Positions 24,219 to 36,669 of a DNA stretch of 64,000 bases are shown here, one piece after another. The position numbers and the translations under genes are program-made. A model generated the notes under the pieces. The model did no database searches, had not been told where the DNA came from, and saw only the letters and a program-made list of their open reading frames with translations. Position 1 is the stretch's first letter, and each line of letters begins with the position of its first letter. The DNA comes from Polymyxa betae (taxonomy: Eukaryota; Endomyxa; Phytomyxea; Plasmodiophorida; Plasmodiophoridae): contig RBZT01000673.1 of NCBI GenBank assembly GCA_003693705.1, forward strand, positions 126,876 through 190,875, given 5' to 3'.

Positions 24219-25599
24219 TTATAGAACAGGACCAAGATATAATGTATCTAGCAGAGGACGAAGAGCATGCTCCTTGACATCCCTAAACCCAACTAACATC
24301 AGGTAATATTGATATTAGTAATCAGTGAACTTACTTATTAGGAACAGTAACAGTTCCCATTCGTGTCAGAGTCTTTGGATCCACTTCCACATTATCAATT
24401 GTTAATAAACCATGATTTAGCAACATCAACCGAATCATGGTTTCATCTGGCGTTTCTTTCTGCCTACTGGCCCAGGTCGAGGCTAAAGAACGTGATTGCA
24501 ACGGTATTGTGCCTCGAAACACATTATCGAGATTGCAATCGGCTAATGCGTCTGAAAGCCAGATTAAGGGTCCAATTGCAGTTGACCAATGTGGACCAAA
24601 TTGTTGAGTTGCCATCAAAACATTGATTGCATATGGATTATGGAGACGATTGCCTTCACGCTGAGCGTCAGCACCCCAGCTATACCCACCATACCATTCA
24701 GATAACTTATTGTCAAGATCATCCACAGAGATCTTCAAGCGATGATGTAAGCCCATCAATGCATCATGAAAGTTCGAGTGAATCTCATCTGCTGTATATC
24801 CGCATAATCGTGAACCAATATCCTCATCAAATGTTAAGTCACTGATATGTCCAGGGATGATTAATGATGACATTGATGTGACTCCAGTATACATTTGGAA
24901 TCGAAGTTGGGATTCGAGATGTTCGATGGCCGAAGTGAAATCTCGTAATGTTCTCTGGTTGGTAGCTCGGATCTGTTGCTGCTGATCCAGAGGTAAATGA
25001 TGTAGGACGTCTGTAATCGGGGCATCAATTTCGTCGATGAGAACCACGACTTTTCCAGATCGTGATTTACGAGCCATGCCTGAGATTAGATCGCGCGTGG
25101 CGCTTTTCACAGAGCTTTGTGAGATCTGGCCGACATCGTGTTCTTCTGCCATTCTCGTCAATGTGTCGAGAAGAGTGTTGCGAAAGCCTTTTCGACGAGC
25201 AACGGTTTCCATGTTCAGATGAAAAACGGCATGAGTTTCAGCCCGCCAATCCCAACGACTATCGGCAATGGACAAACGTTGAAATCCTAAAGATCCATCG
25301 AAAAGGTGCCTCTCGCCACGAAATAACGATGCCAAGGTCGATATTGTGATACTTTTACCGAATTTTGGTGGACGACATAGCAAGAATTTCTGATCACTAG
25401 AAATCATACGTTCCATAGCTAGTGTCTTGTCAACATAAGCAAAACCGTGCTCGATTAACATATGAAACGTCGATGTCGATGCTGTGATACGTTTTCGTTC
25501 AGCAATTGGCGGCGGCTCTATTCGGATTATAGCATCGGTCGTTGATGATTGAACAAATCGGCGCCTGGAAGAAGCCAAAGTTACAGAAGCTCTGAACAT
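24219..25599 (-). CDS. AAA-ATPase_like (DUF1703-type) protein without a visible nuclease domain
   Basis: Two exons (25599-24335, 24282-24219) give 1329 nt, 442 residues. Residues about 45-330 match the AAA-ATPase_like family (PF09820 as I know it): YVDKTLAMERMI, the Walker A variant RPPKFGKSITISTL, a GERHLFDG segment, Walker B VVVLIDEIDAPI and the YGGYSWG motif. The C-terminus VTVPNKDVKEH resembles the PNxEV boundary that normally precedes a PD-(D/E)XK nuclease domain, but the gene stops about 15 residues later. These genes occur patchily in bacteria, chytrids and other microbial eukaryotes and are often multicopy. The function is unknown. A near N-terminal basic Ser-rich segment could target a mitochondrion. 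Confidence 0.8.
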
Positions 25600-26786
25600 C
25601 AGATGAAGAGTTCGCTTTCAGGTAAGCGATTGATATAAAAACAACCCTTAAAGGTTGAGTGGAAAGTCAGGTCGGAATTCTGCATTCACCGGTAATCATG
25701 TTCATCGGAGAGTAATAATACACAGTGTAATGTTACACATCTGGTATAGGACAATTGTGTAAACATATTGCAGAACACAGACTGAATACGACTCCAAATT
25801 GGAAGTTGATCTCGTTACTGGGCGGGTTTTTTCGAAGCTTAAAAGTGTCAATTACAGAATTTGGTTTTGCCCACGACTCTGGCCTGGGTTTTTCATTGAC
25901 TATCTATGCATGCTGCATCAATCGTTAGCCTCACATGTATAGATTGAGATCCAAGAGTTTTATCATTATTCGTGTCGGAATTGTATTGCTACAGCGGAAG
26001 GTTCCAACAAAGATGACAACATTTCTCGTATTCGGAAACTGTTTTTGAAAGATTCAGAAAGATGTATAGACTGAAACAGCTATAGAGAAGGCGACCATAA
26101 GTACTCGATTGAATGATTACAATCAACGAAATTGAATGGTAGTGGGTGACAGTTGCATGGACTCTTAAAGTTGCAAAGTAGATAAAGAGGGAAAATACGA
26201 TCGTTTGAGATAAAACGAATTCCGGCTACAAATAGTTATTGCTTGACAGTAAGTGATTCGGTGACAATGGATTGCCAAAGAGTATCGCGTATGCGTTAAT
26301 ATCATGATGTGTCCACTGACTTTATCGACAGATCAAAGTTTGCAATAGTGCAACTCCGCATATACAATTCAGAATTCGCACCTTTTTTGAGTATTTTGTG
26401 TATTATTTTCATTTATTTTGTGACTGGCGTATGTCAGATTTTCGAGTCAAAAAAAGAATGCGTAGACCCTTTGACAATTAGGGATCGGCCACGTTCGGGA
26501 TCGCCCAGACAAGTCGCGATTTAACTTCTAGGTCATCTGAGGTTATACTGATTACGATTAAGCCACATCTGACAGCATCATCGTCAACCCAGTTACAGGC
26601 CCTGAACGAGCATGATATGCCGAGAGTGGTAGAGGGTTCTGCTCAACCAGGGCCTGCAAGCCTCGGCCAGGCCTCGATCCTAAAAGCGCCGACCACACCG
26701 CGCGCTCATTCCAAACATGTCCGTTTTGATGTCGGTTTATGGCATGACCGTTGCGCTCCCGATTGCTGAATCATGCTCAGGTTCCA
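25600..26786. other. long AT-rich intergenic region
   Basis: About 1.2 kb without a supported gene. A 71-codon plus-strand frame (26309-26524, GTG start) ends RDRPRSGSPRQVAI, faintly like the GRPR-hook of Tc1/mariner transposases, but nothing else supports a transposon. Confidence 0.35.
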
Positions 26787-28518
26787 ATGGATACGGAAGT
26801 AGAACGTGAAGTCACAACTACCGAGCTCAAACGAAATGCTGCTATACAGGTATTGGTGAATCTTTACATTCGTATTCCTATCTCCTTATTTTTAGTCTAA
26901 GGCTCGTCTTCGCCATCGACGCTGTTCACCTGGTCGGATCGATCCCGATTACATTGCCCTGCATAATGCATCGCTGGCTTTGGAGTCGCCAGTGTCGACA
27001 GAACCAGAAAGCAAAAAGCGTCCAGCTCCTGGGCTCGCATTCAGTCGTGCGAAACGTCTGCAGTTATTGGCTAGTTCGTATGCTTCAAATCCCAATGTAC
27101 TTTGCTCCTACCTCCTCCCTATTCAGTTCCCTGATCTGGTCATTTAGGATTCATTGTCCGAGAATTCAACTTCCACAGGACGCTTGGACTTTAAGGGAAG
27201 CGGCGACTTGTTTTCCTCAGCTGGGAAGGCCTTCAATCTTCACTCTGGAAACCTCAGCGCAAGTGTCACTCCCTTGATGAACGATGTAACCTTGGAAGTT
27301 GAAGACAGCAATCTTAATTCAGCACCTCAAAACGGTCACATTGCGGTCGCTGATAAGCAACTTGAGATGGGACAGTCTGCAGTGCAACCCTTGGCATCAT
27401 TGCCTGGACAGCAATCCAGTGCCTTCCGTTCCGTTTCCAATTTCGCTACTGCTATGGCTTCATCAACATTGTTGTCAACACCTTCTGCATCTGGGCCTAA
27501 TTTCGTCAGGACGCTTTCTCCTGGCATTCGTCGCCACTCTTGGCGACAGGTTCGTGCAGCGGTTGCTAACAAGCAAATCCCATTTACAGGGGTTCATCAA
27601 CCGACTATGTCATCGGGCAATCATGCCCCAATGGTGTCGCCAATGGCATCCATATCTCAGCAATCGCAATATGAATCAGAGCTACAGAGCGTTCCGAAAC
27701 CTGTGCCCATTCAGGCTCCTATGCCTTCTTTCTATTCGGCTGTTTCGAATTCAGACGATCGAAATCACCGCACAAGCCACAAATGGCGCCAATTACGTCA
27801 TGCTGTCACTAATAGGTTCACTCCTATGTATCGACAGATGACTCAGCAACAGTCAGATGCTAACAACGTGTATCCTACCAAGTCTCAGGACCAGCACTCT
27901 TCTCATAACAGAGTGTTTCCTGGCGGAACACCTGCTGGAGCTACGATGCCTTCTCTTCGACAAGCGTTTCCTCCTGAGTTATATGCGGCGACTGCTGGTG
28001 GTGAAGTCGTTGATGCTGACGACGACAATGGAGATGAGAGTGGTTCATCAATGAGCGATTGCGCCCCAGGTCCCTCTACCATAGGCGCTATAGAATTTGG
28101 CCGTACTTCCGGGCATTATAAACGCCCTGCTGCTACTGTCGGTGGCGTGCAAACCAAAACTACGCCGTCTTCTCCATCCGGAAAAGCAAGAGGGACTTTT
28201 TACGCGCGGCAAGTCGCATCTACTGAGACGCAAACCGATCCAGTCATTGTTGAACGTTCAGATGCCTGCGTTCAAACGGACTTCTCGATACCACTTTATC
28301 CATTCGCATCGGTCAAGCAAACATCTTCTGCAGAAACGCAGACAGATACATTTATTTGCATGCGGGTACATCCAGATATGGTTTCAACAATGACAGTAAC
28401 CGAAGATTTCATTAACTGCGACAATAATAATTTATCAACTTGTGCAACTTCGCCTAGGAACCCAGTTGCCAACATTTTCTCTCGTATAAATAAAACACTG
28501 CGATGGAAGCAGTCTTAG
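26787..28518 (+). CDS. disordered protein with three clustered TQT/VQT (LC8-type) motifs
   Basis: Three exons (26787-26849, 26896-27096, 27148-28518) sum to 1635 nt, 544 residues. The protein is low in hydrophobics and rich in Ser, Gln, Pro and Thr. Two related short segments, HSWRQVRAAVANK and HKWRQLRHAVTNR, recur about 70 residues apart. Near the C-terminus STETQTDP, DACVQTDF and SAETQTDTF occur within about 45 residues; TQT is the core of dynein light chain LC8-binding motifs. The spacing suggests a multivalent LC8 dock. No domain was recognised and the name is left open; the coding call rests on length and clean splice phases. Confidence 0.65.
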
Positions 28519-28673
28519 TCTTTAAAACCAGTTTTGAATTAGTTTAATAAATGCAAGGATAGTGCACACTAATGACTGATTAATTAATTGAATTAGTGTG
28601 AATCACGACTTTTTCGCCAAACAAACCTTGGTTGACCAATCTAATACTGAATGGGAAAAAAGCTCCATATAAT

Positions 28674-28905
28674 TTAAAGAGCAAGGCCTGAGGTCCATCT
28701 AGCTGAGTAGTATCGAACTTGCATAGCATAAAGGACTGCAAGTAGTATCGCTATTAACGTAATTAGGAAAGAGTTCGCCTCGAACGTGTATCTGCGCCGG
28801 TATGCCTCATATCCGAAGCTTGGATTAGTTAGCGACGAAGCGCGACGTCGTCGATGCTGTTCGTGGTTGTCGACAGGCACGGGCCCTGAAACCGTCTCAA
28901 AATTG
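28674..28905 (-). CDS. C-terminal exon of a putative tail-anchored protein
   Basis: An open frame preceded by an acceptor-like TTAG (about 28910) encodes INFETVSGPVPVDNHEQ, an Arg-rich stretch, then SFGYEAYRRRY and a hydrophobic helix (SFLITLIAILLAVLYAM) 15 residues before the end. That layout fits a tail-anchored membrane protein. The N-terminal exon was not found. Confidence 0.35.
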
Positions 28906-29018
28906 ATCTAATGAATCAAAAAGCCAATGATACTGAGTCTCTGAATGAGGCGTTTTGGGGAAATTTCGCGAGATTGTTCTAGATCTAAAGATAACGATGA
29001 AAATAGAAGTGTTCAAGG

Positions 29019-29186
29019 ATGGCTGGCAACCTACGCGCTAATGAACGGCGGGAATGGTGTCGTGATATGCGACCATTGCTCGCTGCTGGACGACAAAACC
29101 AGCAGTATTTGATGAACGAGCCACCTGCAATGGCTGATCCAAGAATTGCCAAAGCCAGCATGGCTGAGGAGCTGTATAACTGGTGA
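29019..29186 (+). CDS. possible small soluble protein
   Basis: An ATG frame of 55 residues (MAGNLRANERREWCRDMRP ... EELYNW), too short for usual ORF cut-offs. It is more GC-rich than the AT-rich surroundings. The end GGTGA could instead be a splice donor, so it may continue. No family recognised. Confidence 0.25.
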   Translation: MAGNLRANERREWCRDMRPLLAAGRQNQQYLMNEPPAMADPRIAKASMAEELYNW

Positions 29187-29442
29187 AAGCTATGGCACTT
29201 TTTCTCAAATCCAGAAAATTTGGAAAATGAGAAAATACTAACGGTAGTCCGAATACAGAAAATATTTTTTCGAATTACGCAGAATAGCACACCTTTTAAA
29301 ATAATTCTAGAATGGCACTTACGCAAAGTTTCAGAAACCCGCCTATTCAAAAACCAAGAGTTTGTTCGACGACAGCCTTGCCCAGGGCATCTGCAACGGA
29401 CCTGATTCCACGCCTTGTCTGGACTGAAAGCTTATTTCTGTT

Positions 29443-29825
29443 TTATTTTCTTGTAGCAGGTGTTCCTCGTGGACGAACAACATGAGAGAGCAGCATTTCT
29501 TGAAACTCCAGATTCGCCAATGACATGGGGATATCTTCACAAGCCTCTCACTATTCGATTCTTTGTAAATTTCTGAGACTAGATTGGAGCATTTGTACTT
29601 GAATTGCAAAAGCGCAGGCGTGACTGCACGGCATTTAAGAAATTTTGAGCAGGAGCAAATTCCGAAGACAACCAAGAAGGCGGGATGTTTTTTTAAACTC
29701 TCCGTTACATTTGTGATATTGTTGAGAATTTGAAAAAGCAACAACATATGATACTCTTCAGTCTTCTGTATAATACGGTACGCCAAAAAAGTGTGATAAT
29801 CTGTAGAGCTGTCCGCAAATGACAA
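29443..29825 (-). pseudogene. unknown gene with an apparent one-base frameshift in an A7 run
   Basis: On the minus strand an open frame reads YHTFLAYRIIQKTEEYH then QILNNITNVTESLK up to a run of seven A (plus-strand T7 at 29688-29694). Dropping one base continues it as SSEFAPAQNFLNAVQS, RLRFCNS, and after a small intron ACEDIPMSLANLEF and VVRPRGTPATRK with TAA at 29443-29445. These downstream pieces read far more like protein than the unshifted frame does. Either the assembly has one base too many, or the gene is broken. The 5' end was not found and the family was not recognised. Confidence 0.35.
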
Positions 29826-30000
29826 GAAAGATATGTACCTTTTGTTTAAAGAAATTTGGATTTTTGCTTATGCGATTTTATATTAGATCGTACGAAATCC
29901 AATAGTGTTGTACAGTACGATTTCAAGAAGTTAAAAAAGCCAGAAATGCCTACCTTCGCTCCTTTTTTAAAAAAGATACGTTGTCGTTCTATTGCCATTA

Positions 30001-30668
30001 ATGATGGATTTCGCCACTGTCACCATGTCGCCTCTGCTAACCGCCAGTTCTGGTGACCTTGTTGAAGTGACGCCAAAAAACGATGCTGACCCTTTGAACC
30101 TCAGTGATCGTGAGGCACAGTTAGCTGCAGATAGACTCGAGAATAGCGTCTTCTCGGGCGATGAAAATCAATCGCAGCCCGGGGCTCTTCTAGATATCAA
30201 ACAAGTGGAAATGATTAGTAGGAGAGCTACGGACTTCAGTCTATGCCCCGGGACTAGTGCCGACCATCTTGCCGAAAGGCACGATAATCCAATCCAATCC
30301 GATCATCTCGGGCTGAATGCATCACCGCACAGCTATCATGAATGCAATGGCGCTTTTTATCAGACGCATTTTGAAGCATTCTGTCAAGGGAAAGACCAGC
30401 TACAACAGATTCCTTTCGTACGAACAGAGCGTAAGTATAATTTAGAAAAAAAGCGAAGACATGATCAGAATCTGCCATAGAAGGTCTGGGTAAAAGTAGA
30501 GAGATATTTCTGTACAGTTCTTCGAAGGCCGAGATATGTTCAATCGACGACGTCAATTACGTAGTATCCAACCATTTGTCTAAAAAGACTTCAACACTGA
30601 GACGGCCGATTGTAAGGGCGGTGCCAAAACAGAGCTCCAATCTGTTGACATCCCCTTTCCGCCACTAA
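30001..30668 (+). CDS. hypothetical Ser/Asp-rich protein
   Basis: Two exons (30001-30430, 30481-30668; 50-nt intron with GTAAGT donor) sum to 618 nt, 205 residues. It begins MMDFATVTMSPLL and contains acidic and Ser-rich segments (NDADPLNLSDREAQLAAD) and, after splicing, QGLGKSREIFLYSSS and a basic end. No motif recognised. A further intron starting at the GTAAGG at about 30612 is possible and would change the last residues. Confidence 0.5.
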
Positions 30669-31625
30669 GAGTATCAGCCATGTCGATGTCTCAGTTTGAG
30701 AGATCGCATATCTTTCAATGTCTCTTTGATTCGCTTTGTTTACGAACAGGCCAAAAATAAGGAATGATTCTATATTTATCATACATTCATACTGTAGACT
30801 ATAGAGCGTAAATCTGAAAAGGATGCATTTATTTCCGGACAGCTCTTAGTGTTATTTTTCATGTAATTTTCTTGGAAAGTTGAGCAAAATTCGCCAAAAA
30901 AAGGCTAAAGTGATTTAACGAGAGTTGAATTTCGCTTGTCAAAAAATCCGATCAGCTGGAATTTGGAAGGAGCTCTAACCAGTAGGCATTTATAATTGCT
31001 ACGATGATGTAATCTATTCATCCTTCTAAATTTACAAAACCTCTCCTCTGGATGTCAATTTATCTGTTTATATATAAAGTTTCTTAAACGAAACTAAGCT
31101 AAGCTCATATCAACCTCATTTCTACAAATTTGTCTAAAGAAAGAAAAATAAAATAGAATTTTAAGCTAAATTTGCCCCTTTAAGTTTCGTCGACATCAAA
31201 AATGAAAGTTTTTGATATAGCCTGTAGGTAGTGGAAGATAAACAGTGCATGCCGACCCGTACCTGGGACCGAACATCACGTATCCGGGAAACTATTACCA
31301 CCTGACAGAACCCGGTCCTGCACGGCTGAGTCTGCCAACCGGATAGCGGTTGTGATTTGTGAACCAGGGATTGTGGCCGTGGCTTTGATAGTTGATTGGC
31401 CTCTGTTACGAGAAGGGTCACTCACTCATCATCCCACCACCCCATCATAGCATAATCAAGAGTACCCGGGTTGGCCTCTCCATATTAGTCATTTATCAGT
31501 ATTGTCGCATCTCTATCGTACGTCATCGCCGCTGAACGACATTCGTGGCGCCGGCGTCTTTTACAACCGACGCAATCCTGACTTTAGACAGCGCTGGCGC
31601 CGGCGTTGCCGCCCGTGACGCCAAT
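30669..31625. other. AT-rich intergenic region
   Basis: About 950 bases. A GC-richer island at 31230-31420 stands out in AT-rich flanks but has no ATG-started frame or recognisable RNA. The end should hold the PP2A B56 promoter. Confidence 0.35.
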
Positions 31626-33685
31626 ATGTCGGTTCGTGGACTAATCAAGACTTTTAAGCGACGTATTAGTAAAGACGGGAACCTACCCGGTTCAGGCGCT
31701 ACCAGCCCGCCTGCACTTACAAGAGCTTTGTCTGGCACCTCTCAAGATGGTCAGAAACATTTTTCAAGATTGTTTCTTGAACTTTTGCGATTTTATATTA
31801 AGTTGTCATTTGTCTGAAGTTGGTTCCTAACAAACCAAAGCAGCAAATTCAATCTCGTCGAAGAAAGATATATTACAACCATTGCCAAGTTTCAGGGAGT
31901 GCCCAGCCTCTGAAAGACAGGTCTGATGATTTGGTTTCTGACATAAATTGCCATTTCCCACAAAATGGCCCTCCAGGCGCTCATGATCCGCAAGTTGAAA
32001 CTTTGTACGATTATCTTTGATTTTTCTACAAATGATAACGGTAAAGATAATCTCGGAAAAGAGATGAAACGCCAGATGCTTCTCGAGCTTGTCGACCATT
32101 TAAGTAAAGTATTTTTTTGGACACTGTTCCGAATTTTATTTTGTTTCTAGGCACAACAAAGACTTGGTTTTCAGAGCAAGTTTGTCAGGAAATTATCAAT
32201 ATGATCCAGTGCGTGTATGCTAAATTTTGCAGCCTGCTTTCTGATTGTTAACAGGACAAATCTTTTTCGAACTTTGCCTCCTTCACCTTCAGAAACTGCC
32301 TTTGATCCAGAAGAAGACGATCCCGTGCTGGACCCTGCTTGGCCTCATCTTCAGATTGTCTATGAATTTTTATTAAGGTACAATTGCTGTAAATTGTTGT
32401 TTGCAAGTTATACAAACTCCACTATAGATTTGTGGTATCCTCGGACACGGATGCAAAAATTGTAAAAAAATATGTCAATGGTCCATTCGTTCTCCATATT
32501 TTGGATCTTTTTATGAGTGAAGATCCGAGAGAAAGAGATTACCTAAAGACTGTACTGCACAGGTAAATCCATTCTGGTTTCAGTTGATAACTCTAATTTG
32601 CTGCGAAAGAATATACGGAAAGTTCATGTCGCTTCGATCTTTTATCCGCAAAGCCATCAATAATGTTTTCTTTACTTTTATCTACGATACTGAACGGCAT
32701 AATGGCGTTGGTGAGTTGCTGGAAATTCTGGGCAGTATAATCAACGGATTCGCCTTACCTCTGAAAGACGAACATAAGAGATTCTTGAAAAATGTTCTTA
32801 TTCCCCTTCACAAGGTTTTACATGCGAGAGAGAGACATTTTGTACTTCTCAACATTCGGTTTAGGTCCGAACATTAGCGTTATTTCATCAACAGCTGGCG
32901 TACTGTGTAACACAGTTCATTGACAAAGATCCGTTATTGGCTCCGACCCTGATTCTCGGTATTTTACAGTACTGGCCCATCACGAATAGCTCAAAAGAGG
33001 TGCGAGTGCATCGTTTTTGCACAATGCGTTTTTCAATGCTGTGCTAGGTTCTGTTTTTGAATGAACTGGAAGAGATTTTAGAATTAACCCAACCAGATCA
33101 ATTTCAGCTGGTAGTGGAGCCTCTCTTTAGACAGATTGCAAAATCCATCGCTAGCCCGCACTTCCAGGTATATATGACTTTAAGAAAGATCAATGTATCT
33201 TACTATTGGATTAGGTTGCTGAAAGAGCTTTGTTTATGTGGAATAATGAATATATATCATCACTAACGACAGATTTTCGGAAAAAAATCCTTCCTATATT
33301 ATATCCTGCGTTGCATGCTAACAGTGAGACATTGTGTTGATAGTTTATCTTTCTTGTAACCAGCCCATAGGCAAAAAGCATTGGAATACGACTGTGCATA
33401 CGTTGACTTTCAACGTGATCCGCATGTTTATGGAAATGGATTCGGAATTATTCGATGCTCGATCGAAGAAGGTATTGACGGCCTTCGAGCCTCTTATGTC
33501 TGCTTAACATTGTGTCAGTTCACTGAAGAATCATCGGCAAATCAAGATAATGCTAAAAAGCAAGAGGACATGTGGGAACAGCTCGAGAGGCAGGTTGGTG
33601 ATATCCTTCCATTTACTCATATCCGTCAAATGACAAGACCGTGTAGGCTGCTCAGCAAAAAAGACTGTCTTCTGGGGCCTCTTAA
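31626..33685 (+). CDS. PP2A regulatory subunit B56 (B')
   Basis: A many-exon gene for the HEAT-like-repeat B56 subunit that directs protein phosphatase 2A to LxxIxE-containing substrates. After a basic Ser/Gly-rich N-terminus ([19 protein letters not shown]) come [101 protein letters not shown] and [10 protein letters not shown], all strongly conserved. The last intron (about 33593-33645) joins EQLERQ to [12 protein letters not shown] and a TAA at 33683-33685; reading through instead gives an unrelated tail. Exon borders near 31740-32270 are approximate. Confidence 0.92.
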
Positions 33686-33902
33686 TATTGTTTCCATCTT
33701 TCATACAATGTATTCATTTATGTCATGAATATTCTCTAAATCGTCGTATTATTAAATCTACTTTTTAAGTAGAAAACCAAAGCTCAACGAAGCTTTTCAA
33801 CTGCATCCGATCAAGCTGATATCTAAGTGAAAAGGAATCGAATGTGCTAGGCAGCAGCTGTGAACACCCGAAAGAAAACTGCCATAAATAATTGGGGCGA
33901 TT

Positions 33903-35908
33903 TCATTGTTCATTAACATCAACATCATGAACAAATACAGTCGGTTGCAATGTTGTCTCCTGAGCTGCTTGATTACGCTGCAATTGACATTGCAGCATTG
34001 TAAGCCGCCCTGATAGCGCCATCAAAGACGCAGCACCTCTTTGCCGATTATCTAATAACTGAACCCAGAATCAACCTTTACTGTAATACAAGAGTAATAA
34101 CATACTAGTTTGGCTTCTGCAAGCTGTTCAGCAACGGCCGAATTGCCCAGCAAGTAAGCAGTATGTCGTTGCAAAAGGCATTGAAACCAGTTGATTGTGT
34201 TCGCCAGATGTTTCGGTTTCATGGAAGCTGATTACAACGATAAGGAACGACTACATCAGACAAAATGCAACTCACATCGAATACGCTTGACGAGTACAGT
34301 AATCAATGAAGGGATCAAAGCCGGCGGAAGGCGCGACAGCGTTGAAGCGATAAATGAGTCGCGAGTCTGATCCAGAACCAAGCACAGCTTCTGGTTATCG
34401 TTGGATTTCAGGCCTTGCACTAGTAAAGTGATCATAGAATCGGCGGATGCTGCAGCGTTATCATCATCCAGAGGAAGAGGCCTAAGAGAATGATCAGAAC
34501 TAATCGGGAATTTGAAGAAAGTTACCGACAGCGTTTCTTCGGCAGTAATGGCGACAACAACTTTGTCAGTTTTGGGTTTTTTGAGGGTTGTTGAGACGAC
34601 TTCTACCGGAGCCTCAGACTTGGCTCGCTTCCTTGGAGCGCGATCCAAGGCGTTGTCCGCTTCTGAAATGACGTCAGACAAATCACGATAGCTGATGTCT
34701 GGTTTTACGACCAAACGGTGGCAAGTCGTGAGATTTATCGATGGCGCTGGATTGAAACACAGGTTGGGCAATGTGTCCGCCCGCGATCATGATCGCGTCG
34801 TCGCCTGTAAAACGCACAGCTAACGCCACACCGGCACAGTTCAACGAGACGAATTCGGTCACTGATTTCTGCTTTGAGGACTTCTTAACTTGGCCGATCT
34901 ATACAATCGAACTTAGATATAACAAATTGGCAACAGAGCTTCAACTTTACGTTGAAGATTGCGATGTTGCCGGTCTGAGCAACGCAGGCGATGGCATTCG
35001 CGCCAATCGCCAATGTTCTGGGCAAATCGATTCCGAGATAACAAACGGCAGCATCCAATGTGTCTTTAGAGATCTTCTTTAACCTGATCGAAACGAATAA
35101 GGACGGGGCGATTACAGTCTCATGAAGGAGCAGAACGGACCGGAATGCGTTGATGGTTCGATCGCCATGAGCGATACTATACAAGATATCGCCAGCTGGA
35201 TTGAACCTCATCATGACAACATCAGAAGCATGACCACGCAGCTTCATCACAGGCTTTAAGGACGCCAGATCCAATAGGCGAATCGTGCTGGAACCTAGTT
35301 AGAGCGGTCAGACAGGGAAGTCGACATATGCAGGAACAGCAACAGCACCGACCGCATGCCAGCTGTGTGTTATCAGGGCTGATAGCGATCGATCTCGTGA
35401 CAGAACGTTTCGAAGGACGGAATTGGCGCCTTTTGACGAATTCGTCCTCGGACAAAACCCATTCTGAGCAATAACCATCATTACTACACATATACAGTTT
35501 CTATTAACAGAAATCAGTAATGGATGGATAAGGACATTGATATCAGATAGAGACATACAGTAGCATCAGATGTAAAGCAGAGGTCGTGAATACGATCATT
35601 ATGAGCATTGGTCTCATGTATGATGGCGCCTTTCGTCAAATCCACAATAACGACAGAACCGGAGGTCATGCCTAACAATAGATATTCAGTGATTGTATGG
35701 GAGTATTAGAGAGGGGAATGAGACCAATTGCTAATAATCGGCATCGTGTAGACAAGCAATGTGGAATATGATCAGATGGAAGACGTAATTGATCACCGTG
35801 AGGCGTTCCTGTCGCCGTCTCAAAGCAGCGAAGGCGCTGATCAGCAGTGACGACAACGAATATTTCGCCATCGTCTGTAAGGCATGTCAGGACCGGTTCA
35901 TCTGCCAT
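33903..35908 (-). CDS. WDR43: UTP5/WDR43, small-subunit processome protein
   Basis: Read on the minus strand from ATG 35906-35908 (MADEPVLTCLTDDGE) to TGA 33903-33905, with about seven introns. WD40 blades are visible: GEIFVVVTADQRLRCF, SGSVVIVDLTKGAIIH, LYMCSNDGYCSEW, RSIAISPDNTQLACG, RLLDLASLKP. A basic linker (RAPRKRAKSEAP) leads to the Utp12 domain: MITLLVQGLKSNDNQKL, LSRLPPALIPSLI, NTINWFQCLLQRHTAYL. Human WDR43 shows the same order. UTP5 belongs to the t-UTP/UTPA complex that binds nascent pre-rRNA in the nucleolus. Confidence 0.9.
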
Positions 35909-36669
35909 TGTCAGGGCTGCCGGATCCTGGAAAATGATCCGAAACAAATATTCCAGTTCGTGGTGAGATTTACTGATCGATCACGCAGTCCGTCTCGGAC
36001 TGCGTAACGGGTTTTCAACAAAATTTCGCAACAAAATCAGTTTTAGCTCCCGATATTTTTCAAGCTCAGTCGAATACGGAATACTCCTTTCTGCATTTTC
36101 GGATCGCTGAAGTGTGCGTCAGATGCTACACGTTGGTTGTTAGACGAAAGGCATTTTGTGAGTCCTTCTTTTTTTAATGAAGGAATGGAATCAACCGTCT
36201 AATTTGTTGATCAAAATCAACGGGCGATTGCTGTCATCTTCAGCACAAAGCCATTTCTGGCGACAATCATAATGCACAAGATACGATTTTTATGGTATGA
36301 TTTGGTGCTATATTGTGGGACTCGATACACATGCTCATGGAAGAATCCTGAATCTATTGCAAAATGAATACATTATGGACAGATGAGCTTCATACAGAAT
36401 GTTGAACATTATTATTTCACTAATAAAGATGTTATACAATATATGGTATGAGACTATAGTTCACCCATATATTCGCAAATGCTCTGGATTATGCTGTCAG
36501 CGATCATTGCTTCAACGTATATCGTCGTATAGTTACTGGATCATGTTGGATGAAGGCTCCTTCCAGAGACTGTTTGCATTCCAGTATTATATCATATCTC
36601 GACAACAATCTCACAACCAGTGAATGACGTCATGCCGGGCTGCCTGTTTCAAACAAGATCAAAATCATG
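35909..36669. other. AT-rich intergenic region
   Basis: About 760 bases upstream of UTP5 and downstream of the small minus-strand gene. An inverted CAGTCCG / CGGACTG pair lies near 35986-36005. No gene or RNA recognised. Confidence 0.35.

Noticed and set aside
26309-26524. Possible Tc1/mariner relic (PRSGSPRQ)
   Set aside because: Only a dozen residues resemble the GRPR hook; there is no DDE domain, no inverted repeats and no ATG start.
29220-29405. 61-codon plus-strand frame
   Set aside because: It lies opposite the better supported frameshifted minus-strand gene and is AT-rich without motifs.
31161-31421. GC-rich island as a tRNA or other structured RNA
   Set aside because: A GGTTC-like stretch is present but no acceptor stem or cloverleaf could be drawn around it.
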